Positions 18,367 through 29,308 of a DNA stretch of 64,000 bases are shown here, piece after piece (the first letter of the stretch is position 1; every line of letters begins with the position of its first letter). The stretch spans positions 360,073 through 424,072 of the forward strand of contig JAOSJO010000024.1 in NCBI GenBank assembly GCA_027494055.1. The letters run 5' to 3'. The position numbers and the translations under genes were made by a program. This DNA comes from Anaerolineae bacterium (GTDB taxonomy: Bacteria; Chloroflexota; Anaerolineae; Aggregatilineales; JAFGMM01). Below the pieces are notes generated by a model. It searched no databases. It had not been told where the DNA came from and saw nothing but the letters and a program-made list of their open reading frames with translations.

Positions 18367-18936
18367 TCAGAGCCAGTCGTCGGCGTCCGCCTTCTCGGCG
18401 AAGGCCACGCCCTCGACGAAGCCGCGCGCGCGTTCCATGTGCGGATAACGCGCCAGGTACGCCCAGAATTCCGGGCTGTGGTTGGGATGCATCCGGTGCG
18501 CCAGTTCGTGCGCGATGACGTAATCGATCACGTAGGGCGGCCACGCGCGGATGCGGTCGCTGATGCGGATGTCGCCGTCTGTGGCGCCGCCCCCGCTGCA
18601 ACTGCCCAGCCGCTTCTGCATGTTGCTCACCCAGCGGATGGAGTGCCATTGTAACGCGCCGTCGAAGTACTTGCGGTTGATCGCGCGGGCGCGCCTTTCC
18701 AGGTCGGCGTCGTTCTGGCGCAGCGCGCGCTGGCGCTGTTTCACGACCCTGGCGGCAATCTCATCGACCAGGCTGTTGATCTGGCCCCGGTCCAGGCGCG
18801 GCGGCACGCGCACCACCAGCCGCGCGCCGTTCAGCGACCAGCGCGCCGACTTGCGGAGCCGCCGGTCGGCGTGGACCTCGACCGTGAATGCGACCTCGCC
18901 TTCGCGCACGGCGCGCTGCAGGATGGGCTGGCTCAT
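18367..18936 (-). CDS. YgjP/WLM-like zinc metalloprotease (DUF45)
   Basis: 189 residues. The zinc site is complete: VIAHELAHRMHPNHSPEFW, with HExxH and a third His in the NHSPEFW motif typical of YgjP/SprT-like proteins. The N-terminal part (VEVHADRRLRKSARWSLNG, LVVRVPPRLDRGQI) matches the DUF45 beta domain. Biological role is unknown; relatives cluster with DNA-protein crosslink repair or restriction genes, but nothing nearby supports that here. The stop is about 40 bases before the start of the upstream-read peptidase-like gene in the same direction, so they may be one unit. Confidence 0.85.
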   Translation of the reverse strand: MSQPILQRAVREGEVAFTVEVHADRRLRKSARWSLNGARLVVRVPPRLDRGQINSLVDEIAARVVKQRQRALRQNDADLERRARAINRKYFDGALQWHSIRWVSNMQKRLGSCSGGGATDGDIRISDRIRAWPPYVIDYVIAHELAHRMHPNHSPEFWAYLARYPHMERARGFVEGVAFAEKADADDWL

Positions 18937-19114
18937 GGGGTCAACTCCATTGCCGCGCGCCGGGGGAATGTGTGAAAACTACCTGAATTCGGCCCGTGTA
19001 AGCCGGTAACTTTGCGATTCCTTGCCCCATTAGTCCTTGTCCTCGTAGGCTGAATTGACTAAACTAAGATGTGATGATCAGGACCAAGAGGATTATGAGC
19101 AGCGAGTTAATCCC

Positions 19115-19143
19115 TTGCCAGACGTGCGGCGCGATGCTATAAT
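19115..19143 (+). promoter_or_regulatory. Sigma-70-type promoter of tRNA-Val
   Basis: TTGCCA (19115-19120), 17-base spacer, TATAAT (19138-19143). The tRNA begins 12 bases after the -10 box, consistent with a short 5' leader. Confidence 0.8.
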
Positions 19144-19155
19144 GCCAAACGCTCT

Positions 19156-19232
19156 GGGCGCGTAGCTCAGTTGGCTAGAGCGCACGGTTCACATCCGTGA
19201 GGTCAGGGGTTCAAGTCCCTTCGCGCCCACCA
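19156..19232 (+). tRNA. tRNA-Val, anticodon CAC
   Basis: 77 bases including encoded CCA. The acceptor stem GGGCGCG pairs with CGCGCCC, the D stem is GCTC/GAGC, the anticodon stem CACGG/CCGTG encloses loop TTCACAT with anticodon CAC (reads GUG), and the T arm contains GTTCAAGTC. The only RNA gene I find in the window. It has its own promoter and terminator. Confidence 0.95.
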
Positions 19233-19239
19233 GGCATGT

Positions 19240-19273
19240 GTGCCGCGGCGGGGTTGCCGTGGCACGTTTTTTT
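19240..19273 (+). terminator. Terminator of tRNA-Val
   Basis: GTGCCGCGGC / GCCGTGGCAC, a 10-bp stem with one G-U pair, followed by G and seven T. It ends only 9 bases before the start codon of the histidine kinase downstream. Confidence 0.85.
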
Positions 19274-19282
19274 GGGCGGGAT

Positions 19283-21075
19283 ATGGTAACCAGCACACAA
19301 CATGCCGAGCCACAGATTGATAAGCTGCTTGTCATCCTGCGTTGGCTGCTGCTGCTCGGTGTGCTGGCCTATGTAATCCTGGCCCTGCAATATACCAAAG
19401 ACCCGCGCGTCGATGCGCACTTGAGTACTTACATGCCGGCGGCGCTTGCCATCGGCACGGTGTACAACCTCACCCTCACGGCCATCTTCTGGGTGTGGCC
19501 GGCCCGTCTTCTGCCTCACCTGAGCCTGGGCACCCTCATGCTGGATACGCTGCTCGCCGCGCTGCTCTACTGGGCCTCTGACGGCAACCTCCTGCTGATG
19601 GTGTCTGCGGGCCTGTTCCCGGTGCTGATCGCGTGGCTGCGCTATGGCTGGCTGGGGGGCGTGCTGATCACCAGCGTCTTCGTCCTCATCGAGCTGGTAA
19701 TCTACCCGCTGACGCCCTACGGCCAGCAGAATCCGAACGACCTTGCGGCGATTGGCGCGATCTTCCTCGGCTTCACCGGCCTGAGCGTGGGCCTCATCCA
19801 CCGGCGTGTGCTCGAAATGGGCGGCCTGAGCGGGAGCCGGCCCGAACTTGAGGCGCAACTGCTCCGCGCGGCGCGCGAGCGCACGCGCGCCATATACGAG
19901 ATGGCGGCCACGCTCAACGCCACGCTCGAATATGGCAAGGTGCTCGACGCCGCGCTCGACATGGGGGCGCTGGGGCTTCGGGAGGCCGGGAGCGACGCCC
20001 GCCTGATCAGCGCGGTGCTGCTCTTCCGTGACGATGTGCTCTACGTCGCCACCGCCCGCCGGTTGACGCGCAGCGACCGGAACGTGGTCATTGACGGGCG
20101 GCGCGGGGTCATCGGGATGGCGCTGCGCCAGGCCGAGCCGGTATTCTCCGACGACCCGCACCACGACCCCGAACTGCGCTACTTCGCGGCGTTTCAGGAT
20201 TGCCGGTCGCTGGTGTGCATCCGCTGCGCGCCGGCTTCAACAATTACGGCGTCTTGCTCTTCGGCACGCCCGACGTGAACGCCTTCGATGGCGAGGCCGT
20301 GGAGCTGCTCACCGCCGTCGGCACGCAGGCGACGATTGCGCTGCAGAACGCCTCGCTCTTCGGCAGCCTCCTGGCGGAGAAGGAGCGCATCGTCGAGGTG
20401 GAGGAGGAAGCGCGCAAGAAGCTGTCGCGCGACCTCCACGACGGCCCCACGCAGAGCGTGGCGGCGATTGCCATGCGCGTGAACTTCATCCGCCGGCTCA
20501 TTGAGCGCGACCCGACTCAGGTTCCCGATGAGTTGTGGAAGGTCGAAGAGCTGGCGCGCAAGACCACAAAAGAGATTCGCCACCTGCTCTTCACGCTGCG
20601 CCCGCTCGCCCTGGAGTCGCAGGGGCTGGTTGCCGCGCTGGAGCAACTGGCCGAGAAGATGAAAGACACGCACGAGCAGAACGTCATCGTGCAGGCGAAG
20701 CCGGGCTGCGAGGACTTGCTCGACAGCCATGCACAGGGCGTGATCTTCAACATCGTCGAAGAGGCCGTCAACAACGCGCGCAAGCACGCCCAGGCGGAGC
20801 ACATCTGGGTGCGGCTGTACACGCGCCCGCCGTACTACGTCGTGGAGATTCAGGATGACGGCGTCGGCTTCGATGTGGAGGAGACGGTAGACACCTACGG
20901 CAAGCGCAGCGACCAGAGCCTCGGCTTGGTCAACATGCATGAGCGGGCCGAACTCGTGGAGGGTGAGCTGCACCTGGAGAGTTCGCCCGGCAAGGGCACG
21001 CTGATCCGTGTGCTGATCCCCCTCGACTCAAGCCACATCCGGCCTCAGCTCAACACCCAGAAAGACGGCGCGTAG
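19283..21075 (+). CDS. Membrane histidine kinase, NarX/DesK class, with GAF domain (frameshifted)
   Basis: About 597 residues. Six likely membrane helices in the first 190 residues (first VILRWLLLLGVLAYVILAL), a GAF domain (YEMAATLNATLEYGKVLDAAL...), then a HisKA_3 dimerisation helix with the phosphorylation site KLSRDLHDGPTQSVAAIAMR, and an HATPase domain (NIVEEAVNNARKHAQA, DDGVGFDVEE, SLGLVNMHERAEL). This class normally phosphorylates NarL/LuxR-type regulators; one such regulator is at 30715. Frame is lost near 20220 (one C missing in ATCCCGCTG). I chose ATG 19283, behind a weak GGGCGGG; an in-frame start at 19238 would lie inside the tRNA terminator. Confidence 0.88.
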
Positions 21076-21251
21076 CGCGCCAACCCTCCAGCGACCCCAG
21101 CACTGAGGCTCAACCAGCGACCTCCCTTCGCAGCATATTAAGTGCGCATTTTGCATATCCGGTCTAAAATTGCCGGCCGTAGCCATCTTCCAGCCAGATC
21201 GCTGCTGCTCCGGTTACAGTAGTGTGTCACCCTGAGAAAGGCAGAGACCCC

Positions 21252-23791
21252 ATGCACCTCAATGGTACCTGGAAACTCAACGACTTTGCACCGGGCGAAG
21301 GGGGAGGCCGCCGGCGCGCACCGCCCCGGCTTTGCGGACGCCGACTGGATTGCGGTGGACGTGCCCGGCGACGTGCACACGGCTTTGATCGCGGCAGGTC
21401 GCATCAAGGACCCGTTCTATGGGACCAACGAGGCCGCGTGCGCCTGGATGGAAGACCGCGAATGGTGGTACCGCCGCACGTTCACGCTCGACGAGAATGG
21501 CGAGGGGGACGCGGACGGCTACCTGCGCCTCGTCTTTCACGGCCTGGACACCTTCGCCCGCGTCTACCTCAATGGCCGGCTGCTGGGCGCGCACGAGAAC
21601 ATGTTCCGCGAGGCCGCCTTCGACGTGACCAGGAAGGTCCGCGCCGGCGCGCCTAACACGCTCGCGGTGTGCTTCGATCCGCCGCTCCAGCGCGTGGCCG
21701 GCCTGGAGATGCCGCCGGGCATGTGGGGGCGCAACCCGGAGCGCGTGTGGATGCGCAAGGCCCAGTTTGGCTACGGCTGGGACTGGGGACCGCGCCCTCC
21801 CGACAGTGGGCATCTGGCGCGAGGTCGAGCTTGAGGCGCACCAGGACGCGCGCCTGGAGGCGGTGTACTTCCGCACCGAGATCCTCGAACCGGATTGGGC
21901 GCAGGTCGCAGTGACGGTGGATGTGGAGCGCCTGAAGGCTGGCGCGCCGCCGCCGCGCCTGCTCGTGACACTGGCGCGCTTCACGCGCTCCAGCGAGACG
22001 CGCAGCATCTACTCCGGCGGCATTTCAATGAGCGGCACGCGCGCGACCATCCGGTTGCGCATCGACGAGCCGGCGCTGTGGTGGACGCACGACCTGGGCG
22101 AGCCGGCGCTTTACGATCTGGTCGTCTACCTGGAAAACGAGCACGGCGCGCGGGTGGACCGCTACCAGACGCGGGTGGGGGTCCGCACGGTTGCGCTCGA
22201 CCAATCGCCCGACACCGACGAGCCGGGCACGCGGTTCTTCCGCGTGGTGCTGAACGGCGTTCCGGTCTTTGCGAAAGGCGCGAACTGGATTCCCGCGCAT
22301 TCGTTCGTCGGCGCGGTGGACGAGGCGCGCTATCGCCTGATGCTGGAACGGGCGCGCGACGCCAACATGAATATGCTCCGCGTGTGGGGCGGCGGCCTGT
22401 ATGAAAAGCCGGACTTCTACCGGCTCTGCGACGAACTTGGTCTTTTGATCTGGCAGGATTTCATGTTCGCGTGCGCCGCGTACCCGGAGGATGACGCATT
22501 CGCCGCCGAGGTGGAGGCCGAGGCGCGGTCGGTGGTGCGCCGGCTGCGGAACCACCCCTCCGTTGCGCTGTGGTGCGGCAACAACGAGAACCAGTGGATC
22601 GACGACCAGCGTTACTGGTCGCAGTACCCGGAGCGTGTGGCGCCGGGCGCGCGCTACTATCACGAGACGCTGCCGCGCGTGGTCGCAGAAATGGACCCGT
22701 CGCGCCCCTACTGGCCCGGCAGCCCCTACGGCGGCAACGACTTCAACAGCATGGAGGACGGCGACCGGCACAACTGGTGTGTGTGGCATGGGCAGGCGGA
22801 TAGCCGTCGCTTTGGGGAAAAGCCGGAGCGCGATTTCTCGCCGGAGGGCGTCTCGTTTGTCCGCTATGCCAACGACATGGGCCGCTTCATCAGCGAGTTT
22901 GGGATGCACGCCGCGCCGGTGCGCGAGACGCTGCGCCGCAACGTGCCCGCCGACGGGCTGGCCTACAACAGCCCGCAGATGCACCACCGCAACAAGGACG
23001 AGCCGAAGAACAAGGGCGACAACCTGATGCGCAGTTGCACCGGGCTGCCGGCAGACCTGGACGAGTACATCGACTTCTCGATGATCGCGCAGGCCGAGGG
23101 ACTCAAGTTCGCCGTCGAGCACTTTCGGCGGCGCAAGCCGCACTGCTCTGGCGCGCTGATCTGGCAGCTCAACGACTGCTGGCCGGGGCTAAGTTGGAGC
23201 CTGGTCGATTACTACGGCTTCGGCAAAGCCGGCTACTTCTACGCGCGCCGTTTCTTCGCGCCGGTGCTGGCTTCCTTCCGCGCCGAGCCTGACGGCGGCG
23301 TGTCGCTGTGGGTGGTCAACGACACGCTGGAGGCTTTCGAGGACCAGGCAAAGGTGCGCCTGGCGACCTTCGACGGCGCGACGCTGCTTGAGGAGGTGGT
23401 CCGCGTGCGCGTGGGCGCAAACCGCGCGGCGCAGGTCTACCGCCTCTCCGCGAGCCAGCTTGCGCCGGCCACACCGGAGGCGACCTACCTGAGCGTCACG
23501 TCGGCGGCGGGGAAGTTCCCGGCCAACCGGCACTTCTTCGTCGCGATCAAGGACCTCAAGCGCCCCCAGCCGACGCTGGATGTATCGATCACGCAGGTCA
23601 GGACGGGCGATTACCGCGTCACGGTCGGTACGGACGTGTACGCCTTCTTCGTGAAGATCGAGACGCCGTATGAGCTGACCGAATTCCAGGACAATTACCT
23701 CGACCTGGAGCCGGGCGCGCGCCGGACGGTCCGCGTGTACAACACGGCGCAGCCGCTCACCGAGGCGGACATCAAAGTCGCGTGCCGCTAG
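21252..23791 (+). CDS. Beta-mannosidase-like glycoside hydrolase, family GH2 (frameshifted)
   Basis: About 845 residues. N-terminal jelly-roll sugar-binding domain (MHLNGTWKLNDF, VPGDVHTALIAAG, YGWDWGPR), immunoglobulin-like middle, and the TIM-barrel core with VWGGGLYEKPDFY, the acid/base region VALWCGNNENQW and the nucleophile region FISEFGMHAAP. The order and the WDWGPR and NNEN signatures match beta-mannosidases. No signal peptide, so it acts in the cytosol on imported mannosides. Two single-base insertions: in the G run 21300-21304 and in CCC near 21797. The GT39-like gene follows after 15 bases. Confidence 0.9.
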
Positions 23792-23806
23792 GGTAGGCGG
23801 CGGGCG

Positions 23807-25293
23807 ATGGGCAAACGGCGCGCGCTGGCGTGGACGTCGGCGGTTGTCTTGCTGCTGCTCCTGTGGGCGACGCGACTGCCGGCGCTCGACGCGCTCCCGC
23901 TCCACCTCGATGAGGGCATCCACCTGACGCGCGCCGTCGAAGTGTGGCATCTGCACCCGTTCTGGGACATCAGCGACGGGAAGATCGTCAACCACTGGCT
24001 GATTGCCGCCTTCTACCCGCAGAACGCGCCGGTTTTCGTCGGGCGGGTCGCGACGGCGCTCATGGCGCTGTTGGGCCTGGCCGGGGGGTACGCGCTGGCG
24101 CGCAGCCGCTTCGGCGCGCCCGCCGGGATGCTGGCCGGCGCGCTGTGGATCGCCGCACCGTATGCATTCTTCTTCGAGCGCCTGGCGCTGCCGGACGCCC
24201 AAATCGGGGCGCTGGTGGCGCTGACGCTGTGGGCGAGCGTCCGGCTGGCGCGGCGCGGGCGCACGCGCGACGCCGTGAAGCCGGCCTGGCGCTCGCGCTG
24301 GCGGTGCTGTTCAAGTTCACGGCGGCGCCCTTTGTGCTCGCCGTGGTCCTCATCGTGGCGACGATGGGGCGCGCGCCCTGGCAGCAGCGCATCCGGCACC
24401 TGGGGGTGATCGCGGCGGTGGGGTTGGCGTGCTTCGCCGCGCCGCTCGCGTACCTCGCGCTGCGCGCCGAGGGCTTCAATGTCGTGCTGGGGCGTCTCGC
24501 GGGCAGCGAGGGCCTCACGCTCCCGGCGCGGTTCGGCCCGAACCTGGCGCGCGTGTGGGCGCAGTTGTGGGAGTACGGGCCGGGCGTGTGGGCGGCGCTG
24601 CTGCTGGTTGGGCTGGCGGCGCTCGCGCTGGCGCGGACCGGCAGGAGGCTGCTGCTCGCGTGGGTTGCGCCGTCGTTGGCGCTGATGGCGGCGGCGAGCG
24701 AGCTATGGCCCCGGCACATCCTCGTGATCGTGCTGCCGGAGCTGGCGCTGGCGGGGGCGGGCTGGGGCGTCGTCCTGGCGCGGCTGGGATCCGCGCGCTG
24801 GCAATGGGCGGCGGCCGGTGGGCTGTCCGTCGTGCTCCTGGCGGGCTTCCTCCCGTATGCGGCGACCGCCTACCGCGACCCCGGCGCGCTGGCGCTCCCG
24901 GCGTTCGCGCGCGCCCAGTACGTGACCGGGCACGCCGCCGGGTTCGGCATCCGTGAGGCGGTCGCGGCGTTCCCGGAAACCGTCCCGCCTGGCGCGCCCC
25001 TGGTCGCGAGCATGTTCCCCGCGAGCTGCCGCCGCGCGAACTTCTACGCCACGCACGGCATCGAGATGGCATGCCCGCCGCCGCCGGGCCTTGACGCGGC
25101 CGCGGCGGCGCTTGCCGAACACGGCACGGTCTACGTGCTCGTGGAAGCGCCGCCGGTCGGGTTGGACATCGCCGCCCTGGACGCGCACGCGACGCGCGTC
25201 GCAGGCTATCCGCGCCCAGGCGAGGCAGAGGCCACGGCGTCAGTGGTCCTCTGGCGGCTGGACGCAGCGCCGACGCCGCCTACCCCGGAGTAG
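23807..25293 (+). CDS. Polytopic GT39/ArnT-like glycosyltransferase (frameshifted)
   Basis: About 495 residues, mostly hydrophobic helices. The first extracytoplasmic loop has LHLDEGIHLTRAVEVW, with the acidic pair expected for the lipid-phosphosugar glycosyltransferases (GT39/GT83, GT-C fold). These transfer sugars from polyprenyl phosphate carriers to proteins or lipids outside the membrane. Frame changes near 24280; the second part runs LALAVLFKFTAAPFVLAVV to the stop at 25291-25293. The C-terminal soluble domain is short. Acceptor and donor cannot be predicted. It is close behind the beta-mannosidase. Confidence 0.72.
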
Positions 25294-25296
25294 ATC

Positions 25297-26045
25297 ATGG
25301 TTGGGACCCTCATCAACGCCCCTCACCGTCGCCGTTGGGAGCGCGCTGGGCCTGCTCATCGGCGGGCGTCTGCCGGCGCGCATCCAGCAGTCCGTCGTGA
25401 CCGGGCTGGGCTTCGTCACGCTGGTCGTCGGGATCGATAACGCGCTGAAGACCGGCAACATCATCATCCCCCTGCTGAGCATCGGCGCGGGCGCAATCGT
25501 CGGGGAGTTGCTGGACTTCGATGGCCGGCTCAAGGCATTCGGCGGGTGGCTCCAGAGGCGCTTCGGCGGCGGCGAGGATGCCCCGGACGGCGCGCCATCC
25601 GGCGCGGAGGACGCGCGCGCCCGGTTCATCAACGGCTTCGTGACCGCGAGCCTGGTCTTCTGCGTCGGCCCGCTGACCTTCCTCGGCTCGATCCAGGATG
25701 GCATGGTGGGCGATTACCGGCTTCTGGCGATCAAGAGCGTGCTCGACGGCTTTGCGGCGCTGGCGTTCGCCTCGGCGATGGGCATCGGCGTCGCGTTCAG
25801 CATCATCACGATCCTGGGGCTGCAAGGAGGGCTGGCGCTGGTCGGCGCGGTCGCCGGCAACGTCATGAGCGGAGCGATGGTAAACGAGATGACGTCTGCC
25901 GGTGGGGTGATCCTGATCGGCCTGACGCTGGTGCTCTGGGATGGTGAAGCAGCCGCGCATGGCGAACTATCTGCCGGCGCTCGTCATCGCGCCGCTGATC
26001 GTGGCGGTCGGCACGGCGTTGGGGATCGATCTCTATCCCCTGTGA
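25297..26045 (+). CDS. DUF554 family membrane protein (frameshifted)
   Basis: About 249 residues, a polytopic membrane protein of the DUF554 (YdfK-like) family: MVGTLINALTVAVGSALGLL, GADIVGELL-like GAGAIVGELLDFDGRLK, the signature FINGFVTASLVFCVGPLTFLGSIQDG, and IKSVLDGFAALAFASAMGIGV. Function unknown. Two frame changes: an extra C at about 25320 and another near 25940, after which the last 35 residues (MVKQPRMANYLPALVIAP...) end at a TGA at 26043-26045. It starts 3 bases after the GT39 stop. Confidence 0.85.
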
Positions 26046-26176
26046 GATCAGGGCAGCCGGCGCGGCAGGATGCCCGCGTCTCCAGGGCGCCCTGCGCGCC
26101 ATGTGGAAGCCATCTCCCAGATGTGTTACTATTTTCTCATTCCGCGAAGTGGTCCCAGGGGGGAGAGTGATCACCG

Positions 26177-26464
26177 ATGAAACGACGCAGCCTGATCCGA
26201 CACTTTATCGGAGAGCCATCCCACGACGACCCCATGGAGCGCTATGGCGCCGGGTATGACCGCGTGGACCTGGAGATTCACGGCGGTAAGGTGAGCTTCA
26301 TCGTGCCGCATGACATCCCTGACGACGCGGTGTACGAGTCGGAGTGGCTGGAGCGTTTTGTCGGCTGCGACGTGGACCTGGGGGATGGCTACGTGCTGCA
26401 CATCACCATCAGCGGTGATTTCCATGGAGTCGATGCGCGCATCGAGCGCATGAAAGAAGCCTGA
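26177..26464 (+). CDS. Hypothetical protein, 95 aa
   Basis: No family recognised. Acidic, soluble, opens MKRRSLIRHFIGEPSHDDPM and contains alternating hydrophobic stretches (DRVDLEIHGGKVSFIVPHD, GYVLHITISGDFHGVD) suggesting a small beta-rich fold. The codon use and GC-rich third positions match the neighbours. It precedes two more small unknown genes in the same direction (26507, 26920) and may form an operon with them. Confidence 0.6.
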   Translation: MKRRSLIRHFIGEPSHDDPMERYGAGYDRVDLEIHGGKVSFIVPHDIPDDAVYESEWLERFVGCDVDLGDGYVLHITISGDFHGVDARIERMKEA

Positions 26465-26506
26465 CACACACGCGCCATCTGTCTGCCACCGGAGGCCAAC
26501 GCCAAG

Positions 26507-26923
26507 ATGAGCACCAACGCCACGACCTGGTTTTACACCGAGCCGGAGCGGGACCCTTACCTGATCGAGGAGCGCGTCAACCACACGCTGTGGGATGCGC
26601 GGATGCCCTTCCTCTACTTCGCTTGCGTGCGCGCAGAACCGCCCTTCAGCATGGTGGGGCGTGGCAGGGGCGCAGAGATGGAGATCGAATGGGAGGTGGG
26701 CAAGGTCTTTACGTTGCGCGTCTCGAATGGGCTGTCGGAAAAGGACCTGTCCAATCTGCGGCGCGGTTTCTCGCTGGTCCTGGGCATCCACCCGCCCTCG
26801 CTGGCCTACGAGGACGCGGACGGCGTACAGGTTACGGAGTGGCATACCGACGGCGGCGAGCAGCGCTGGCAGCAGATCCAGGGACAGGTGCGCTTCGGCA
26901 ACCCGAAGCGCCACCCCAAATGA
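26507..26923 (+). CDS. Hypothetical protein, 138 aa
   Basis: No family recognised. Soluble, with WFYTEPERDPYLIEERVNHT, a beta-like centre (GAEMEIEWEVGKVFTLRVSNG) and an aromatic C-terminal part (EWHTDGGEQRWQQIQGQV). Its stop overlaps the next start (ATGA, 26920-26923), so it is translationally coupled to the following gene. GGAGGCC precedes the start. Confidence 0.6.
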   Translation: MSTNATTWFYTEPERDPYLIEERVNHTLWDARMPFLYFACVRAEPPFSMVGRGRGAEMEIEWEVGKVFTLRVSNGLSEKDLSNLRRGFSLVLGIHPPSLAYEDADGVQVTEWHTDGGEQRWQQIQGQVRFGNPKRHPK

Positions 26924-27499
26924 GCGCGTTCGCCGTTGACATCGACCGGGACGCCGAGGCCGTCCGCGCGATGGCCTCGGCGCTTGACCCTTACCTCTAC
27001 CAGGACGAACTGTATGGCGCGCTGCCGGGCGCGCTGCCGCGCCTGACGCTGGGCGGGCTGCTGATGCGCCTCCACCGGCAGCGCGCCCTCCGGGAGCAGC
27101 TCACCCCAGAGCAATCCGCTGCGCTCGGCGAGGCGGAGGCGAAACACGTGCAGGCGCGCGCGGATTGGGCGTTGCACTACGACCAGAAGATCAGGCGCGA
27201 GCTGGGCGCGCGACAGGACGCGCTCAAGTGGTTTCTGGACGAGTGCGACGACCATCCGCAGCGGTGCGGTGAAGGCTACCCGACCGAGGCCGAGAAGCGC
27301 ACCATGATCCACCACCTGCTCGCTGAGGGCGACGCCCGCAACCTGGACCTCGGCCCGGAGCGGCAGCGCCAGTTGGCGCTCGACGGGCGGCTGCGCGAGC
27401 ACTTCCGCGCCGGCGACTTCATCTGGACCGCGTCGGTGCAGGCGGCGTACCCCAGGGCGACATTTTGTGGCTGTATGGCCGGCCGGGCAGGGGCACATG
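26920..27499 (+). CDS. Hypothetical helical protein, about 190 aa (frameshift near end)
   Basis: No family recognised. Mainly helical and charged: DIDRDAEAVRAMASALDPY, LLMRLHRQRALREQLTPEQ, YDQKIRRELGARQDALKWF, ERQRQLALDGRLREHF. The current frame ends PRATFCGCMAGRAGAH... at 27534, but restoring one C near 27451 gives YPQGDILWLYGRPGRGT and a stop at about 27499, which looks more protein-like; I use that end. Last gene of a three-gene group of unknowns. Confidence 0.55.
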
Positions 27500-27530
27500 A
27501 CCCCGAACCGGAGCCTCCGCAGGCGCGGCG

Positions 27531-29177
27531 CTAGAACGTAACCGGCGTCGCCTCCGTGACCAGGGGCACGGTGAAGCCGAACGTGCTCCCCCTCTCCAGG
27601 CGTGCTCTCCACCCAAATCGCGCCGCCGTGCTGCTCCACGATGGCTTTGACGATGGACAGGCCGAGGCCGGTCCCTTCCACCTCCGACACCTCCGGGAGC
27701 GACGCACGGAAGAAGCGCTCGAAGATGTGCGGCAGGTCCTCTTCGGCGATGCCGATGCCGTTATCGGCGATCTCGAAGCGCATGAAGCCGTCGTTGGGTG
27801 CGACGCTGAGGCGGATGCGCCCGCCGGGGTGCGTGTACTTGATTGCATTGCTGAGCAGGTTCGTGAGCACGCGCCGCAAATGGTCCAGGGTCGCCCTGGA
27901 TCGGCGGCAAGGCGTCGGGGGCGTCGCGCGTCAGGGTGTGACCCTTGGCGCTGGCGCTGGGGCGGACATCATCCAGCGCCTCGTCGATCAGGGCACCGGT
28001 GTCCAGGGGCGCGATGCGCAGTTGCAGGCCCGATTCGATGCGCGCGATCTCCAGGAGGTCCTCGACCAGGTTTACCATCAACGCCGCCGCGCGGTCGATG
28101 CGCCTGAGCAACTGCACCTGCTTCTCGTCCTGCGCGCCCATCATGAGCAACAGGTCCACCGCCATCTTGACGACGTTGATGGGGTTCTTGAGGTCGTGCG
28201 AGGCGGTCGCGACGAACTCGGTGCGCACCTTGTCGAGTTCTTTCAGATAGGTGACGTCGTGCAGCACCGCGACCCACCCCACGCCCTCCGCCGGCGTGAT
28301 GCTGACATCCAGCACGCGGTCCTCCCATGCAACTTCTTCTGCCAGCGGCGCGTTCTGCGTCGATAGCGCGCGCAAGGAAGGCGCGCAGCGGCCCGGCGGG
28401 GATAACGTCGGCCCACGGCCTCGCGATGGCCGGCAACGCGCCCAGTCCGAGCGTCCGGCGCGCCGCGTCGTTCACCAGGAGCACCCGGCGGTCCTGGTCG
28501 ATGGCGAGCACGGCGTCGCTGATCTTGGCGAGGATCGTCGAGAGCTTGTCGCGCTCCTGGGCGACCTGCCGGTTGGCGCGCTGAACCTGGTCCAGGTGGC
28601 GCGCGAGCGCCTGGTTGACCCGCAGTGTCGAGACCCAGACCAGCACCCACGTGATGAACCCGGTGATGGCCTCGTCGCGCACGAGCGGGAGGCTGAGCTG
28701 CGACCGGCTCTGCATGACAATGCCATGCCAGGCCAGGGCGAGCAGCAGCGCAACGAAGCCCCATTCGCCGCCGAGGAGGATGGTCGCGCTCACGGCGACC
28801 GAGAAGATCCACATCGACACTGCCGGGTTGAGGGGGTTCACCAGGGACACGGCGACGATCTGCAGCGCGAGGATTGCCAGAAGCGGCAGTGTGGCGAGGC
28901 TGGGCCGGCCGCGCCGGGCGAGCGCGTAGCTCAAGATGCACGCCGCGAGCGTGAACGCGGTGCGCGCGATCATGTTCGGCCCGTACCAGGAGGCGGACGG
29001 GTCGGCGGACTGCCACTGCGAGACCGTGAGGCCGGTATAGGCGGCGGTCGCGATCAGGCCTGTGGCCGCCACCAGGCTGATGACGTAGGTGCGCACCGCG
29101 CGCACGTCGCCCGCGTCACTGGGCGGTTCGATGTGCTGATCCCAGAGATCGTGCAGGCGTTTCAGCCACCCCCTCAC
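27531..29177 (-). CDS. Membrane PAS-type sensor histidine kinase (frameshifted)
   Basis: About 548 residues. Six membrane helices in the N-terminal 190 residues (VRTYVISLVAATGLIATAAY, TAFTLAACILSYALA, FITWVLVWVSTL and others), a short coiled coil, a PAS domain (LAKISDAVLAIDQDRRVLLVN), HisKA with the phosphorylation site FVATASHDLKNPINVVK, and HATPase with RVLTNLLSNAIKYTHPGG, IADNGIGI and GTGLGLSIVKAIVEQHG. Frames change near 28370, 27895 and 27595; the end GSTFGFTVPLVTEATPVTF is at 27531. The signal sensed is unknown and no response regulator adjoins it. Confidence 0.87.
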
Positions 29178-29308
29178 GAGGTTCGATTTTCATGCGCGCC
29201 GCCAGGTTTGTGCACGTCCTTGCCAGTGACGCGATTTTATGACGTGATGCGGCCGCTGTCAATCGCCGCTGCGCGGTTTGCGGCGCGGTTCGCCGCACCG
29301 ATTGCGCG

